Shown in pieces: positions 1 through 5,730 of a DNA stretch of 53,417 bases; within the stretch, counting starts at the first letter, position 1; every line of letters starts with the position of its first letter. Source of the stretch: RGIG8748 sp045539515. GTDB lineage: Bacteria; Bacillota; Clostridia; UMGS1810. The notes beneath the pieces were generated by a model, which made no database searches, was not told the DNA's origin, and saw only the letters and a list, made by a program, of their open reading frames with translations. The stretch lies in assembly GCA_045539515.1 (NCBI GenBank), contig JAZQFN010000037.1, forward strand, positions 1 to 53,417, in the 5' to 3' direction. A program made the position numbers and the translations under genes.

Positions 1-184
1 AGGCAGTACAAAGGTACGGCAATGAGCGGTGACGAAGTAAGCAAAGTGTATAAAATTACGGCTTTTGGCATTAATGACAAAAGCTACAGAAATGAAAAAA
101 GCTCATTAGTGATGATGTAATATTTCTTACTAATGAGCTTTCATTTTTTATATTCACTTTGCGATGCGTTCTTTTTCGACAGTC
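1..184 (+). repeat. Left copy of a long inverted repeat (window edge)
   Basis: This stretch is almost identical to the reverse complement of 8118-8300, with only a handful of substitutions and a one-base length difference. It contains a hairpin with arms AGCTCATTAGT and ACTAATGAGCT, and ends near TTCGACAGTC. A reading frame runs in from the window edge and stops at 118-120; the same frame in the other copy could encode 48 residues. The repeat probably continues beyond the window. It lies just downstream of the stop of the minus-strand gene at 199, so the hairpin could also end that transcript. Confidence 0.85.
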
Positions 185-198
185 CGGATTATTTTGTT

Positions 199-1350
199 TT
201 AAAATTTTACCTTTTGTAAACTCTTGATATATGGCACAAGCTCTTTTGCCTTTTCTACCCTGCCTTCGTGAATAAGCCTCAGGGTGTACTTCATAAGCTC
301 AACGTGAGCCTCACAGGAAAAGATATTCTTTATAGGACTTGCTTTTTTGGCATTTGTATACATTTCATCATCGAATCCCACATGGCAAAGATAATGCTCA
401 ATACCTACATATGTACACCATGCTTCAAAAAGCTCTGTAATTCTGTTTTCATCGGATATTGGCTCGGTTATTTCCTTCATATATTCAAAAAACTTTTCCT
501 TCCTGTCGCCTTCAAGTACGGTGTGATTATCAAATCCGAAGGAATATGGAATAAGCTCTGCGGAAGCGGTTTCTTCGTCAATGGTAAGCATTGTCATATA
601 ACCGTAACTCCAGGTTGCTTCGTCACCACGGTTTGCAGGGAAGAAGAAATTACCCATGGAGTATATTATGGGACAGCCGTTGTACATTTCGTAGCCTTGC
701 GGACAGTGAGTATGCATTGCAATAACTGCTCTTGCACCTATATCGACAAAGTGACGGTAAAGCTCTGTTTTGGAAGGAGCCGGGAAAGGATTGGTTTCGT
801 TTCCGCCGTGAAAATAAATAATGGGCTCTGCTCCGTGGAGGAGTGCTTTTTTGATTGCTTTAGCAACACGACCCAGAGAATATCCTGCCGTGCCTGCAGA
901 CGTATTTGTGGCAATACCAAATTCGTTTTCGCATACGGCAATAATATGAACCTTTGTATTTCCGTCATCAAAAACTGCAGGCTCATAAGCTTTATCAATA
1001 TTCGCCCCTGCTCCGCAAAGCTGATATCCTCTTTCTCTTAACATATCCATTGTATGAAAAAGTGCACCGTCGCCAAAGTCACGGCTGTGATTGTTGGCAA
1101 GACCTACGGCTGTAGGATTTAAAGCATCAACATACTCAATATATTTATCATGGGATATGAGATTCGGACCCGACTTGGCGATGGGCTCATAATCTTCCTT
1201 GTTACCGAAAATATTTTCAAGATTAACTATGCTGTAATCGGCTTCTTTAAATATTTCGGCTGTTTTTGCCATTACCTTAAACGCTTCGCCTTCTTCGGGT
1301 ATAGGCTTCATATAGTTAAAAGACATATCCGATGCAAATAAAATTTTCAT
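199..1350 (-). CDS. CapA family protein (poly-gamma-glutamate capsule synthesis type, metallophosphatase fold)
   Basis: The 383-residue protein matches the CapA/PGA_cap family, a calcineurin-like metallophosphatase fold found in capsule and poly-gamma-glutamate systems. Visible family blocks are an N-terminal ASDMSFNY, NLENIFG, LANNHSRDFG (the family's NNH motif), HGGNE, and HTHCPQGYE followed by YSMGNFFF (the HxH and SLGNF-like blocks). No signal peptide is apparent, unlike many CapA proteins, so it may act in the cytoplasm. AAGGAG lies a few bases before the ATG. It sits 18 bp downstream of a secreted WG-repeat protein on the same strand. The exact substrate cannot be told from sequence; a generic phosphoesterase role is possible. 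Confidence 0.85.
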   Translation of the reverse strand: MKILFASDMSFNYMKPIPEEGEAFKVMAKTAEIFKEADYSIVNLENIFGNKEDYEPIAKSGPNLISHDKYIEYVDALNPTAVGLANNHSRDFGDGALFHTMDMLRERGYQLCGAGANIDKAYEPAVFDDGNTKVHIIAVCENEFGIATNTSAGTAGYSLGRVAKAIKKALLHGAEPIIYFHGGNETNPFPAPSKTELYRHFVDIGARAVIAMHTHCPQGYEMYNGCPIIYSMGNFFFPANRGDEATWSYGYMTMLTIDEETASAELIPYSFGFDNHTVLEGDRKEKFFEYMKEITEPISDENRITELFEAWCTYVGIEHYLCHVGFDDEMYTNAKKASPIKNIFSCEAHVELMKYTLRLIHEGRVEKAKELVPYIKSLQKVKF

Positions 1351-1368
1351 ATTTATTTCTCCTTAAAA

Positions 1369-2952
1369 TTAACTTTCCAGATAAACGCTGTTGGTTTCGC
1401 CGTCCCACACTACATTCATACCGATACCCTCGGAAAACACCCTTAAGGGTATGTAGGTACGGTTGTCTATGGCTACGGGAGCGGTATCACTTTCGTAGAT
1501 TTTATCACCTATGGTAATAGTTTTCTCCCCTATTTTCATAGAAACTCTGATGCCGTCTTTTTCCACACAAACAATACCCGTTTCGGGATCCCACCCCACA
1601 TTTGCTCCTGCGTTTTCAAACACTGAGCGAAGTGGTATCATGGTTCTTTCACCTTCAAAGTACGGGTGTGCATCGGTAAAGTATACTCTTTCATCGTCAA
1701 GATATACGGCAGGTCTTTTAAGTGGATTATTTGCAATATATGCGGTTCGGGAATCAACATCATACAAAGTTATGAATCCATCATAAGCAAAGCAAGAGTC
1801 CACCTCAGAGGTCAGTATTACTCTGCCGTCGGTTGATGCGAGAATATATTCTCTGTCATCTCTTATACGCAAAAGTCCGTCACCGAGAGGAGTAATACTG
1901 TCATACTTTATATCGAAGAGTACATTACCGTCAAAATCTATGCATCCGTAAATGTAAAGGTCCCACGTTCCTCTTGGTTTATATACAGTTATAATAATAT
2001 CTCTGTTATCATTATTGCAAAAAAGCATTACATCTTCCGGTGCTTCATAGAGAATTTCGTTGTAACTGTTTCTTAAGGTGTTTGCCACAAGGAAACGGTC
2101 ACCCTTTACAACAATTGGGTCGGATTCTACGGGAGGAATAATCACCTTGCCTGCAGAATCATATACTCCGTACACGTTCTCTGAAGGAGAAAAAACTATA
2201 TAAGGTGCATTTATTTTGGCGTAGCCATTTTCGTCACACAGGGCAACATTTCCGTCACCGTCTATAAGCACCCTATGATTTTCTCCGTTTGAAGCTTCCG
2301 CATAGCCGAGAGATGTGTCGAAATCTCCTGCAATCCAGTAGGAGTCCGCAGGGCATATTTCTGTGCCGTCCTCTCTGATAAACCCGTACTTGCACTCGGT
2401 ATATGTACCGTAGTCGCTTAAAACCCCATCGGCACAAATACGGGCAATACCACCAACAAATCCGTAAGCATAGTCATACTTAAGCGGGATTACTACTTCG
2501 CCCTTTGAGTTTATATAGCCGAACCTGCCGTCCTTACTTACAGGGATAAGGTCACTTGAACCGTCACCCTTAAAGTACATACTTGTAAGATATCCCACGT
2601 TTACCTCACCGGTCTTTTCGTGTACATCTACAAAAGCATCATATTCAAAATCGGTAATCATATTGCCGCTTTTATCGGCAAACCCTATTTTGTTATTGTC
2701 GCCGAGTATGGCAAAAAGCCCATTGGGAGTGAGGGATTTTTCCCTTGATTCAAAGTCCGAAACTATGTTGCCGTACTTATCTATGATAGCTGTTTCGCCG
2801 ATTTTATGAATCTCCATAAGTCCTTTGCAGTGATAATAAGGTTGTGATACATCGGCAAATCCTTCCTCATTGAGCAAAGAATACTCAAAAGCATAGCTCG
2901 TTACCGAAAACATCAGTACAAAAATCATTAAAAAGAATATTGTTTTTTTCAT
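1369..2952 (-). CDS. Secreted WG-repeat protein with C-terminal copper-amine-oxidase-like stalk domain
   Basis: The 527-residue protein begins with a signal peptide (MKKTIFFLMIFVLMF, cleavage probably after SYA). The middle holds several WG (KWG) beta repeats, each ending in forms like YGFIREDG, FGYINSKGE or YGVYDSAGK followed by hydrophobic IP/LKY strands. Residues from about 415 to the end match the copper amine oxidase N-terminal-like domain: ERTMIPLRSVF, then RTYIPLRVFSEGIG and VVWDGE. That domain is common in Clostridia cell-surface proteins and does not bind copper in most of them. The protein is probably exported and wall-associated. The AAGGATGG site supports the chosen ATG, and a promoter lies at 2975-3003. 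The function of the WG part is unknown. Confidence 0.85.
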   Translation of the reverse strand: MKKTIFFLMIFVLMFSVTSYAFEYSLLNEEGFADVSQPYYHCKGLMEIHKIGETAIIDKYGNIVSDFESREKSLTPNGLFAILGDNNKIGFADKSGNMITDFEYDAFVDVHEKTGEVNVGYLTSMYFKGDGSSDLIPVSKDGRFGYINSKGEVVIPLKYDYAYGFVGGIARICADGVLSDYGTYTECKYGFIREDGTEICPADSYWIAGDFDTSLGYAEASNGENHRVLIDGDGNVALCDENGYAKINAPYIVFSPSENVYGVYDSAGKVIIPPVESDPIVVKGDRFLVANTLRNSYNEILYEAPEDVMLFCNNDNRDIIITVYKPRGTWDLYIYGCIDFDGNVLFDIKYDSITPLGDGLLRIRDDREYILASTDGRVILTSEVDSCFAYDGFITLYDVDSRTAYIANNPLKRPAVYLDDERVYFTDAHPYFEGERTMIPLRSVFENAGANVGWDPETGIVCVEKDGIRVSMKIGEKTITIGDKIYESDTAPVAIDNRTYIPLRVFSEGIGMNVVWDGETNSVYLES

Positions 2953-2974
2953 ACAATCACCATCCTTTGACTTT

Positions 2975-3003
2975 ATATTAACATCTTTCTGTTTTCTTTA
3001 CAA
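2975..3003 (-). promoter_or_regulatory. Predicted sigma-A-type promoter for the WG-repeat gene
   Basis: On the minus strand TTGTAA (2998-3003) and TAATAT (2975-2980) are separated by 17 bp, about 25 bp before the start codon at 2952. Confidence 0.5.
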
Positions 3004-3030
3004 TATAATTGTTTTATCTGTAATAAAAAA

Positions 3031-3074
3031 GTCATTCCGAGTATAGGGAGATTCTTCGCTACCCTCAGAATGAC
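3031..3074 (-). terminator. Dispersed GTCATTC hairpin acting as terminator of the 77-aa gene
   Basis: On the minus strand the sequence reads GTCATTCTGAG ... CTCGGAATGAC followed by six T residues, an intrinsic-terminator shape just downstream of the gene ending at 3106. The same sequence with a longer loop recurs at 3577-3636 in the same orientation, so this is a repeat that doubles as a terminator. Confidence 0.65.
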
Positions 3075-3105
3075 ATATTTTACATACTAAACTATTGTTT
3101 AAGTT

Positions 3106-3339
3106 TTAAAAATCATGACGAAAACCTGTATCAATATTGTATTTTTCAAATATCCGAACAATTTCCTCAATTGCATCAAAATCGGAATAGTTTTCATTAA
3201 TAATTACCTTTTGTATTTCGGATAGCAACTGCTTAGCTGTTGAATCTGCAATTTTTGAGATATCAATTTCGAGTTGGTCAATTTTTTGATTAATTAAATC
3301 AGAAATTCCCTCACGCAGAAGTTCAAGTTTAATATTCAT
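3106..3339 (-). CDS. Hypothetical protein, 77 aa, helical
   Basis: This 77-residue protein is not recognised. It starts from a strong site (CCGGAGGTGAAAA before the ATG), so it is probably translated. It is rich in Ile, Leu, Glu and Lys, predicted mostly helical, and has no cysteine, signal peptide or membrane segment. The start codon lies about 20 bp downstream of the terminator of the structured RNA at 3359-3515, so read-through of that terminator may be needed for expression unless a separate promoter exists. It is bounded downstream by a GTCATTC hairpin terminator and lies in the same pocket as the ToxIN locus. It could be a partner or regulator protein; no function is assigned. Confidence 0.65.
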   Translation of the reverse strand: MNIKLELLREGISDLINQKIDQLEIDISKIADSTAKQLLSEIQKVIINENYSDFDAIEEIVRIFEKYNIDTGFRHDF

Positions 3340-3358
3340 TTTTCACCTCCGGTAAATT

Positions 3359-3515
3359 AAAAAAAGCGCAGCCGAAGCTGCGCCGAAAAATGCATAACTC
3401 CGTTTGCTGCGACACAACTTTGACAAACCACAAGAGAAAGCCAAAATAGAGAATGCATTTTTACCGAAATAAAAACACTTCTCCTATGATTCGTCCGATT
3501 ATTAAGCTGTGTCGC
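3359..3515 (-). ncRNA. Candidate structured small RNA or leader with pseudoknot and intrinsic terminator
   Basis: A minus-strand promoter at 3522-3550 would start RNA at about 3515. The first twelve bases, GCGACACAGCTT, pair with AAGTTGTGTCGC (3420-3409) to close a large loop. Inside that loop AAAAATGCAT (3462-3453) can pair perfectly over ten bases with ATGCATTTTT (3395-3386), which lies outside the closing stem, giving a pseudoknot. The RNA ends in a perfect seven-base-pair hairpin, GCGCAGC-TTCG-GCTGCGC (3383-3366), followed by seven U residues. The predicted length is about 157 nt. A reading frame from the internal ATG (first residues MHSLFWLSLV) has no close ribosome site and is probably accidental. 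It could be an independent RNA or an attenuating leader of the gene at 3106-3339. No known family was recognised. Confidence 0.65.
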
Positions 3516-3521
3516 AAAAAC

Positions 3522-3550
3522 AGTATAACACATATGTTGATAAATTGCAA
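3522..3550 (-). promoter_or_regulatory. Promoter of the structured RNA
   Basis: On the minus strand TTGCAA (3545-3550) and TATACT (3522-3527) are spaced by 17 bp. The predicted start falls on the first base of the closing stem of the RNA. Confidence 0.65.
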
Positions 3551-3576
3551 GAAATAAGAACTTAAAATATAAAAAA

Positions 3577-3636
3577 GTCATTCTAAGTACAGGAAGCTCC
3601 ATTTTCGGGGAGATTCTTCGCTACGCTCAGAATGAC
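3577..3636 (-). terminator. Second GTCATTC hairpin, terminator downstream of toxN
   Basis: On the minus strand GTCATTCTGAG ... CTTAGAATGAC is followed by six T residues. It resembles 3031-3074, including the internal GAAGAATCTCC block, but carries about 16 extra bases in the loop. Placed 90 bp after the toxN stop, it can end the toxin transcript before the next promoter. Confidence 0.6.
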
Positions 3637-3727
3637 ATAATTATTATTTTTTTCTTATTTGTGTGCGATTTTTATAGTAGATACATTTGTTTTTAATGAT
3701 ATCCAACAGAAATCATCAACTTCAGAT

Positions 3728-4237
3728 TTATTTGGTTGAATGTTTTGGTGGTTTGTAATCCTTATTGTATTCCTTGCAGGCCTTTTCAAGTTTTCGAAAA
3801 TCACAGGATATGCCAACAAGAAATTTATTTTTTTTAGTCACAACATCAAAATATGTCATTTGTGCGTGATTTAATATATCAGCTTTTCTGCGATTACAAA
3901 CTACAATTTGTCTTTGAAGCAATCTCTTATATTTCTCATCATCCTCATTATTAATGTCAAATTCTATTAGCGCAGTTTTATGTACCGGAATCATATTATT
4001 GAAACCCAATAAACCATACTCGCCATTCTTTAATTTTAACAAATGTTTTCCGTTTTTTATATTTAAATGATTTGGCTTTGGAGATTCCATAGGTACAAAA
4101 TATTTAAAACTTCCAAATGTAAAAACAATACCAACATACGGTCTACGAGCATTTTTGTTGTATTGAACTCTATTATCACGGCTATTTAAATAACGAACAT
4201 ATGCATCTTTTACCCTGTATAACTTTAATGATTCCAT
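3728..4237 (-). CDS. toxN: Type III toxin-antitoxin endoribonuclease, ToxN/AbiQ family
   Basis: About 169 residues, the usual ToxN/AbiQ length. Family features in order: an N-terminal YVRYLNSRD segment, RRPYVGIVF, the YFVPMESPKPNH block with its conserved Ser-Pro-Lys, a GLLGFNNMIPV block, and YKRLLQRQI near residue 110. Known members are RNases that cut RNA into short repeats and are held inactive by a small repeat RNA. Exactly that arrangement is upstream: three 36-nt repeats, then a leaky terminator hairpin, then this gene. The AAAGGA site lies two bases from a first ATG (4240) and five from the second (4237); the second is preferred. Likely roles are phage defence by abortive infection or plasmid/island maintenance. 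Confidence 0.88.
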   Translation of the reverse strand: MESLKLYRVKDAYVRYLNSRDNRVQYNKNARRPYVGIVFTFGSFKYFVPMESPKPNHLNIKNGKHLLKLKNGEYGLLGFNNMIPVHKTALIEFDINNEDDEKYKRLLQRQIVVCNRRKADILNHAQMTYFDVVTKKNKFLVGISCDFRKLEKACKEYNKDYKPPKHSTK

Positions 4238-4261
4238 CATTTTCCTTTCTCTTAAGAAGAA

Positions 4262-4288
4262 TGGCGAGATAGAAAAACTATCTCACCA
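4262..4288 (-). terminator. Intercistronic hairpin between toxI repeats and toxN
   Basis: The minus strand reads TGGTGAGATAG-TTTTT-CTATCTCGCCA, an eleven-base-pair stem with one G-T pair, followed by a weak T-rich tract. ToxIN loci typically carry such a partial terminator so that antitoxin RNA is made in excess over toxin mRNA. Confidence 0.75.
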
Positions 4289-4293
4289 TTTTT

Positions 4294-4437
4294 AAGTTCC
4301 ATATTTCGGAATGGAATAACCGCTTTTTTTAGTTTCAACTTTCGGTATGAAATAACCGCTTTTTTCAGTCCTATTTTTACGGCATAGGATGTCCGCTTAA
4401 AGGGGTGATACTGAACGAGGTCATATATCACTTAAAT
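4294..4437 (-). ncRNA. toxI: ToxI-type antitoxin RNA: three 36-nt tandem repeats plus a degenerate fourth
   Basis: Three direct repeats of exactly 36 nt lie at 4366-4401, 4330-4365 and 4294-4329 (read on the minus strand). They share a core AAGCGG, a central hairpin and an ACT-like end. The hairpin arms change between repeats but still pair: CCTAT/ATAGG, TTTCA/TGAAA, TTCCAT/ATGGAA. A further 36-nt unit at 4402-4437 is more divergent yet keeps a GTGATA/TATCAC hairpin. Known ToxI repeats fold as pseudoknots that the cognate ToxN cuts out and binds. The toxin gene follows directly. Confidence 0.85.
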
Positions 4438-4490
4438 AATGTGAGCAAAACTCACATTATTATTATATTCTATCTTTTTAAAAAAATCAA
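4436..4490 (-). promoter_or_regulatory. toxIN promoter with a palindrome at the transcription start
   Basis: On the minus strand TTGATT (4485-4490) and TATAAT (4462-4467) are separated by 17 bp. A perfect ten-base-pair inverted repeat, ATAATGTGAG / CTCACATTAT with a five-base loop (4436-4460), spans the expected start site and could be an operator or a 5' hairpin of the transcript. Confidence 0.7.
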
Positions 4491-4622
4491 TAGTACAAAA
4501 TTTACAAATTTCTTTGTTTTTTTTATGTAATTGCAAAATATATATATTAAATTTGTTCAAAATATCATTTTTAATATGAAACCAATTCCCCGAATTGTTT
4601 TTTTACGACTCGTGCCTTCTCA

Positions 4623-4649
4623 AGGTTCGATTCCTTTTTAATTATTCCA
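4623..4649 (+). other. T-arm-like fragment, possible decayed tRNA 3' end
   Basis: AGGTTCGATTCCT (4623-4635) equals the T-arm core of the tRNA-Arg gene at 4925-5001 but on the opposite strand. A CCA occurs 11 bases later (4647-4649) and a terminator follows. No complete cloverleaf can be drawn upstream, so this is at most a relic. Confidence 0.3.
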
Positions 4650-4651
4650 AT

Positions 4652-4681
4652 AAAAAACAGCACCTATCGGAGCTGTTTTTT
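4652..4681. terminator. Bidirectional intrinsic terminator
   Basis: AAAAAACAGC (4652-4661) and GCTGTTTTTT (4672-4681) form a perfect ten-base-pair hairpin with A and T runs on either side. No intact gene feeds it on the plus strand. Confidence 0.65.
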
Positions 4682-4719
4682 ATTGAAATTCACGTTCATA
4701 ATAGATTCAACAGATTTTA

Positions 4720-4883
4720 GCTAAATTTTGCACTTTCGTGCAAAGCGAAATTATTGCTTTGCAATAGCTAAATTGTTTTTTCAAAACAGCTAAATTAAAT
4801 TCGCCAAAGCTGACCGAAGGTCAATTTAGCTACGAAGTAATTTAGCGTGCATAGCACATTTAGCTCGCGTTAGCGAATTTAGC
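4720..4883. repeat. Array of mini-hairpins strung on GCTAAAT / ATTTAGC heptamers
   Basis: The left half carries GCTAAAT at 4720, 4767 and 4789, plus a variant GCGAAAT at 4745. The right half carries ATTTAGC at 4824, 4840, 4858 and 4877. Every gap between neighbouring heptamers is itself a perfect hairpin: TTTGCAC-TTTC-GTGCAAA, TATTGC-TTT-GCAATA, TGTTTT-TTC-AAAACA, TAC-GAA-GTA, GTGC-ATA-GCAC and TCGC-GTTA-GCGA. TGACC-GAA-GGTCA precedes the first right-hand heptamer. The heptamers on the two sides are complementary, so the whole element can fold as one long stem decorated with side hairpins. It abuts the tRNA-Arg terminator. Confidence 0.85.
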
Positions 4884-4884
4884 T

Positions 4885-4924
4885 GAAAAAAAGACATTTT
4901 CTTGTCGAAAAATGTCTTTTTTTC
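4885..4924 (-). terminator. Intrinsic terminator of tRNA-Arg
   Basis: Arms AAAAAGACATTTT and AAAATGTCTTTTT flank a short loop, ending in a run of seven T on the minus strand directly after the tRNA CCA end. It would work in both directions. Confidence 0.8.
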
Positions 4925-5001
4925 TGGCGCGCTTGACAGGAATCGAACCTGCGACAACCCGGCGTCGGAGGCCGGTGCTCTATCCACTGAGCTACAAGCG
5001 C
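4925..5001 (-). tRNA. tRNA-Arg (anticodon CCG)
   Basis: On the minus strand the acceptor stem GCGCTTG pairs perfectly with CAAGCGC. It is followed by discriminator G and an encoded CCA (4927-4925). The D arm is GCTC...GAGC. The anticodon stem CCGGC/GCCGG encloses the loop CTCCGAC, with anticodon CCG at 4968-4966 reading CGG codons. The T arm is GCAGG-TTCGATT-CCTGT. The gene lies 50 bp downstream of tmk on the same strand and may be cotranscribed with it. Confidence 0.97.
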
Positions 5002-5051
5002 ATAGTATTAAAAATCATCGGGCGGCATAAACGCCGCCCATATCTTGCTCA

Positions 5052-5729
5052 TTACAGTATATTCTTACAAACCTCAAGTATTTCCCCGGAGATTTCCTCT
5101 ATTGTTCTTATGTTGCCATCCTTTACGCAGGAAATTTTGTGCCAGCCGTATTTTTCAGCTACACCTACTGCGTTATTATAGGACTTAGTGAGGTGGTCTG
5201 TGTCACCCTCGTGTATATCCTTAACCTCGGAGTCGTTTATCTTGTTTTTTCGGTTTGCCATAAGCTGCTTTGCATACTCCACAGGCATATCAAGAAATAT
5301 TACCAAGTCGGGCTTGGGTAAATCAAGCTTATTGTACTCAAAGTCATACACCCAATCCAAGAATTCTTCTTTTTCAACATCATCGGATATTTTAGATGCC
5401 TGATGTATCATATTGGAGGTAACATACCTGTCGGCAATTACCACATCGGCGCTTTGAAGTTTATCTTTCCAAACGCATTTAATGCTTCCCACTCTGTCTA
5501 CTGCAAAAAATGCCGAAGCCATATAAGGATTAACATTCTGAGCGTTAGTGCCGAACTCGCCTCCCAAATACATCTTAACCAGTGATGAAGTTTCCGAAGC
5601 ATAGTTTGGGAACTCTATCTTATCCACCTTAATGCCTGAAGAGAGCAGATTATTATAAAGCTTTTCCGTCTGGGTCTGCTTGCCGCTGGCATCAACACCC
5701 TCTATAACCACAAGTTTGTAATCTTTCAT
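5052..5729 (-). CDS. tmk: Thymidylate kinase
   Basis: dTMP kinase phosphorylates dTMP to dTDP with ATP, in the cytoplasm. The 225-residue product shows the P-loop EGVDASGKQT near residue 10, the DRYVTSN block (DR motif) near residue 100, and a LID region around residues 150-170 (MANRKNKIND). This member is of the longer type with a FPNY block after the P-loop. The ATG at 5729 was preferred over an upstream in-frame start at 5762 because TTGGAG lies seven bases before it. It also starts one base after the thyX stop, indicating translational coupling. Together with ThyX next to it, the pair takes dUMP to dTDP. Confidence 0.93.
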   Translation of the reverse strand: MKDYKLVVIEGVDASGKQTQTEKLYNNLLSSGIKVDKIEFPNYASETSSLVKMYLGGEFGTNAQNVNPYMASAFFAVDRVGSIKCVWKDKLQSADVVIADRYVTSNMIHQASKISDDVEKEEFLDWVYDFEYNKLDLPKPDLVIFLDMPVEYAKQLMANRKNKINDSEVKDIHEGDTDHLTKSYNNAVGVAEKYGWHKISCVKDGNIRTIEEISGEILEVCKNIL

Positions 5730-5730
5730 A

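Noticed and set aside
268..1041. 257-codon plus-strand frame opposite the CapA gene
   Set aside because: Antisense shadow of a well-supported family gene, without a ribosome site.
3359..3515. 6S RNA, tmRNA or SRP RNA
   Set aside because: Length and features do not match: no long bubble duplex, no tag reading frame with tRNA-Ala ends, no Alu or GGAA-tetraloop SRP helix.
3357..3602. 81-codon gene overlapping the small RNA
   Set aside because: The frame begins upstream of the promoter and runs into the terminator stem; the later internal ATG has no close ribosome site. The RNA structure explains the region better.
4294..4437. CRISPR array (36-nt periodic repeats)
   Set aside because: The repeats are contiguous without spacers, carry internal covarying hairpins and are followed by a ToxN gene, which fits a type III antitoxin.
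4720..4883. CRISPR-like or integron attC array
   Set aside because: Units are 16-25 bp with hairpins between heptamers and opposite heptamer orientation on the two sides; no cas or integrase genes are near.
4623..5001. Integrative element with att sites at tRNA-Arg
   Set aside because: The shared 13-bp T-arm core is in inverted orientation, not the direct repeat left by tRNA-targeting integrases, and no integrase is present.
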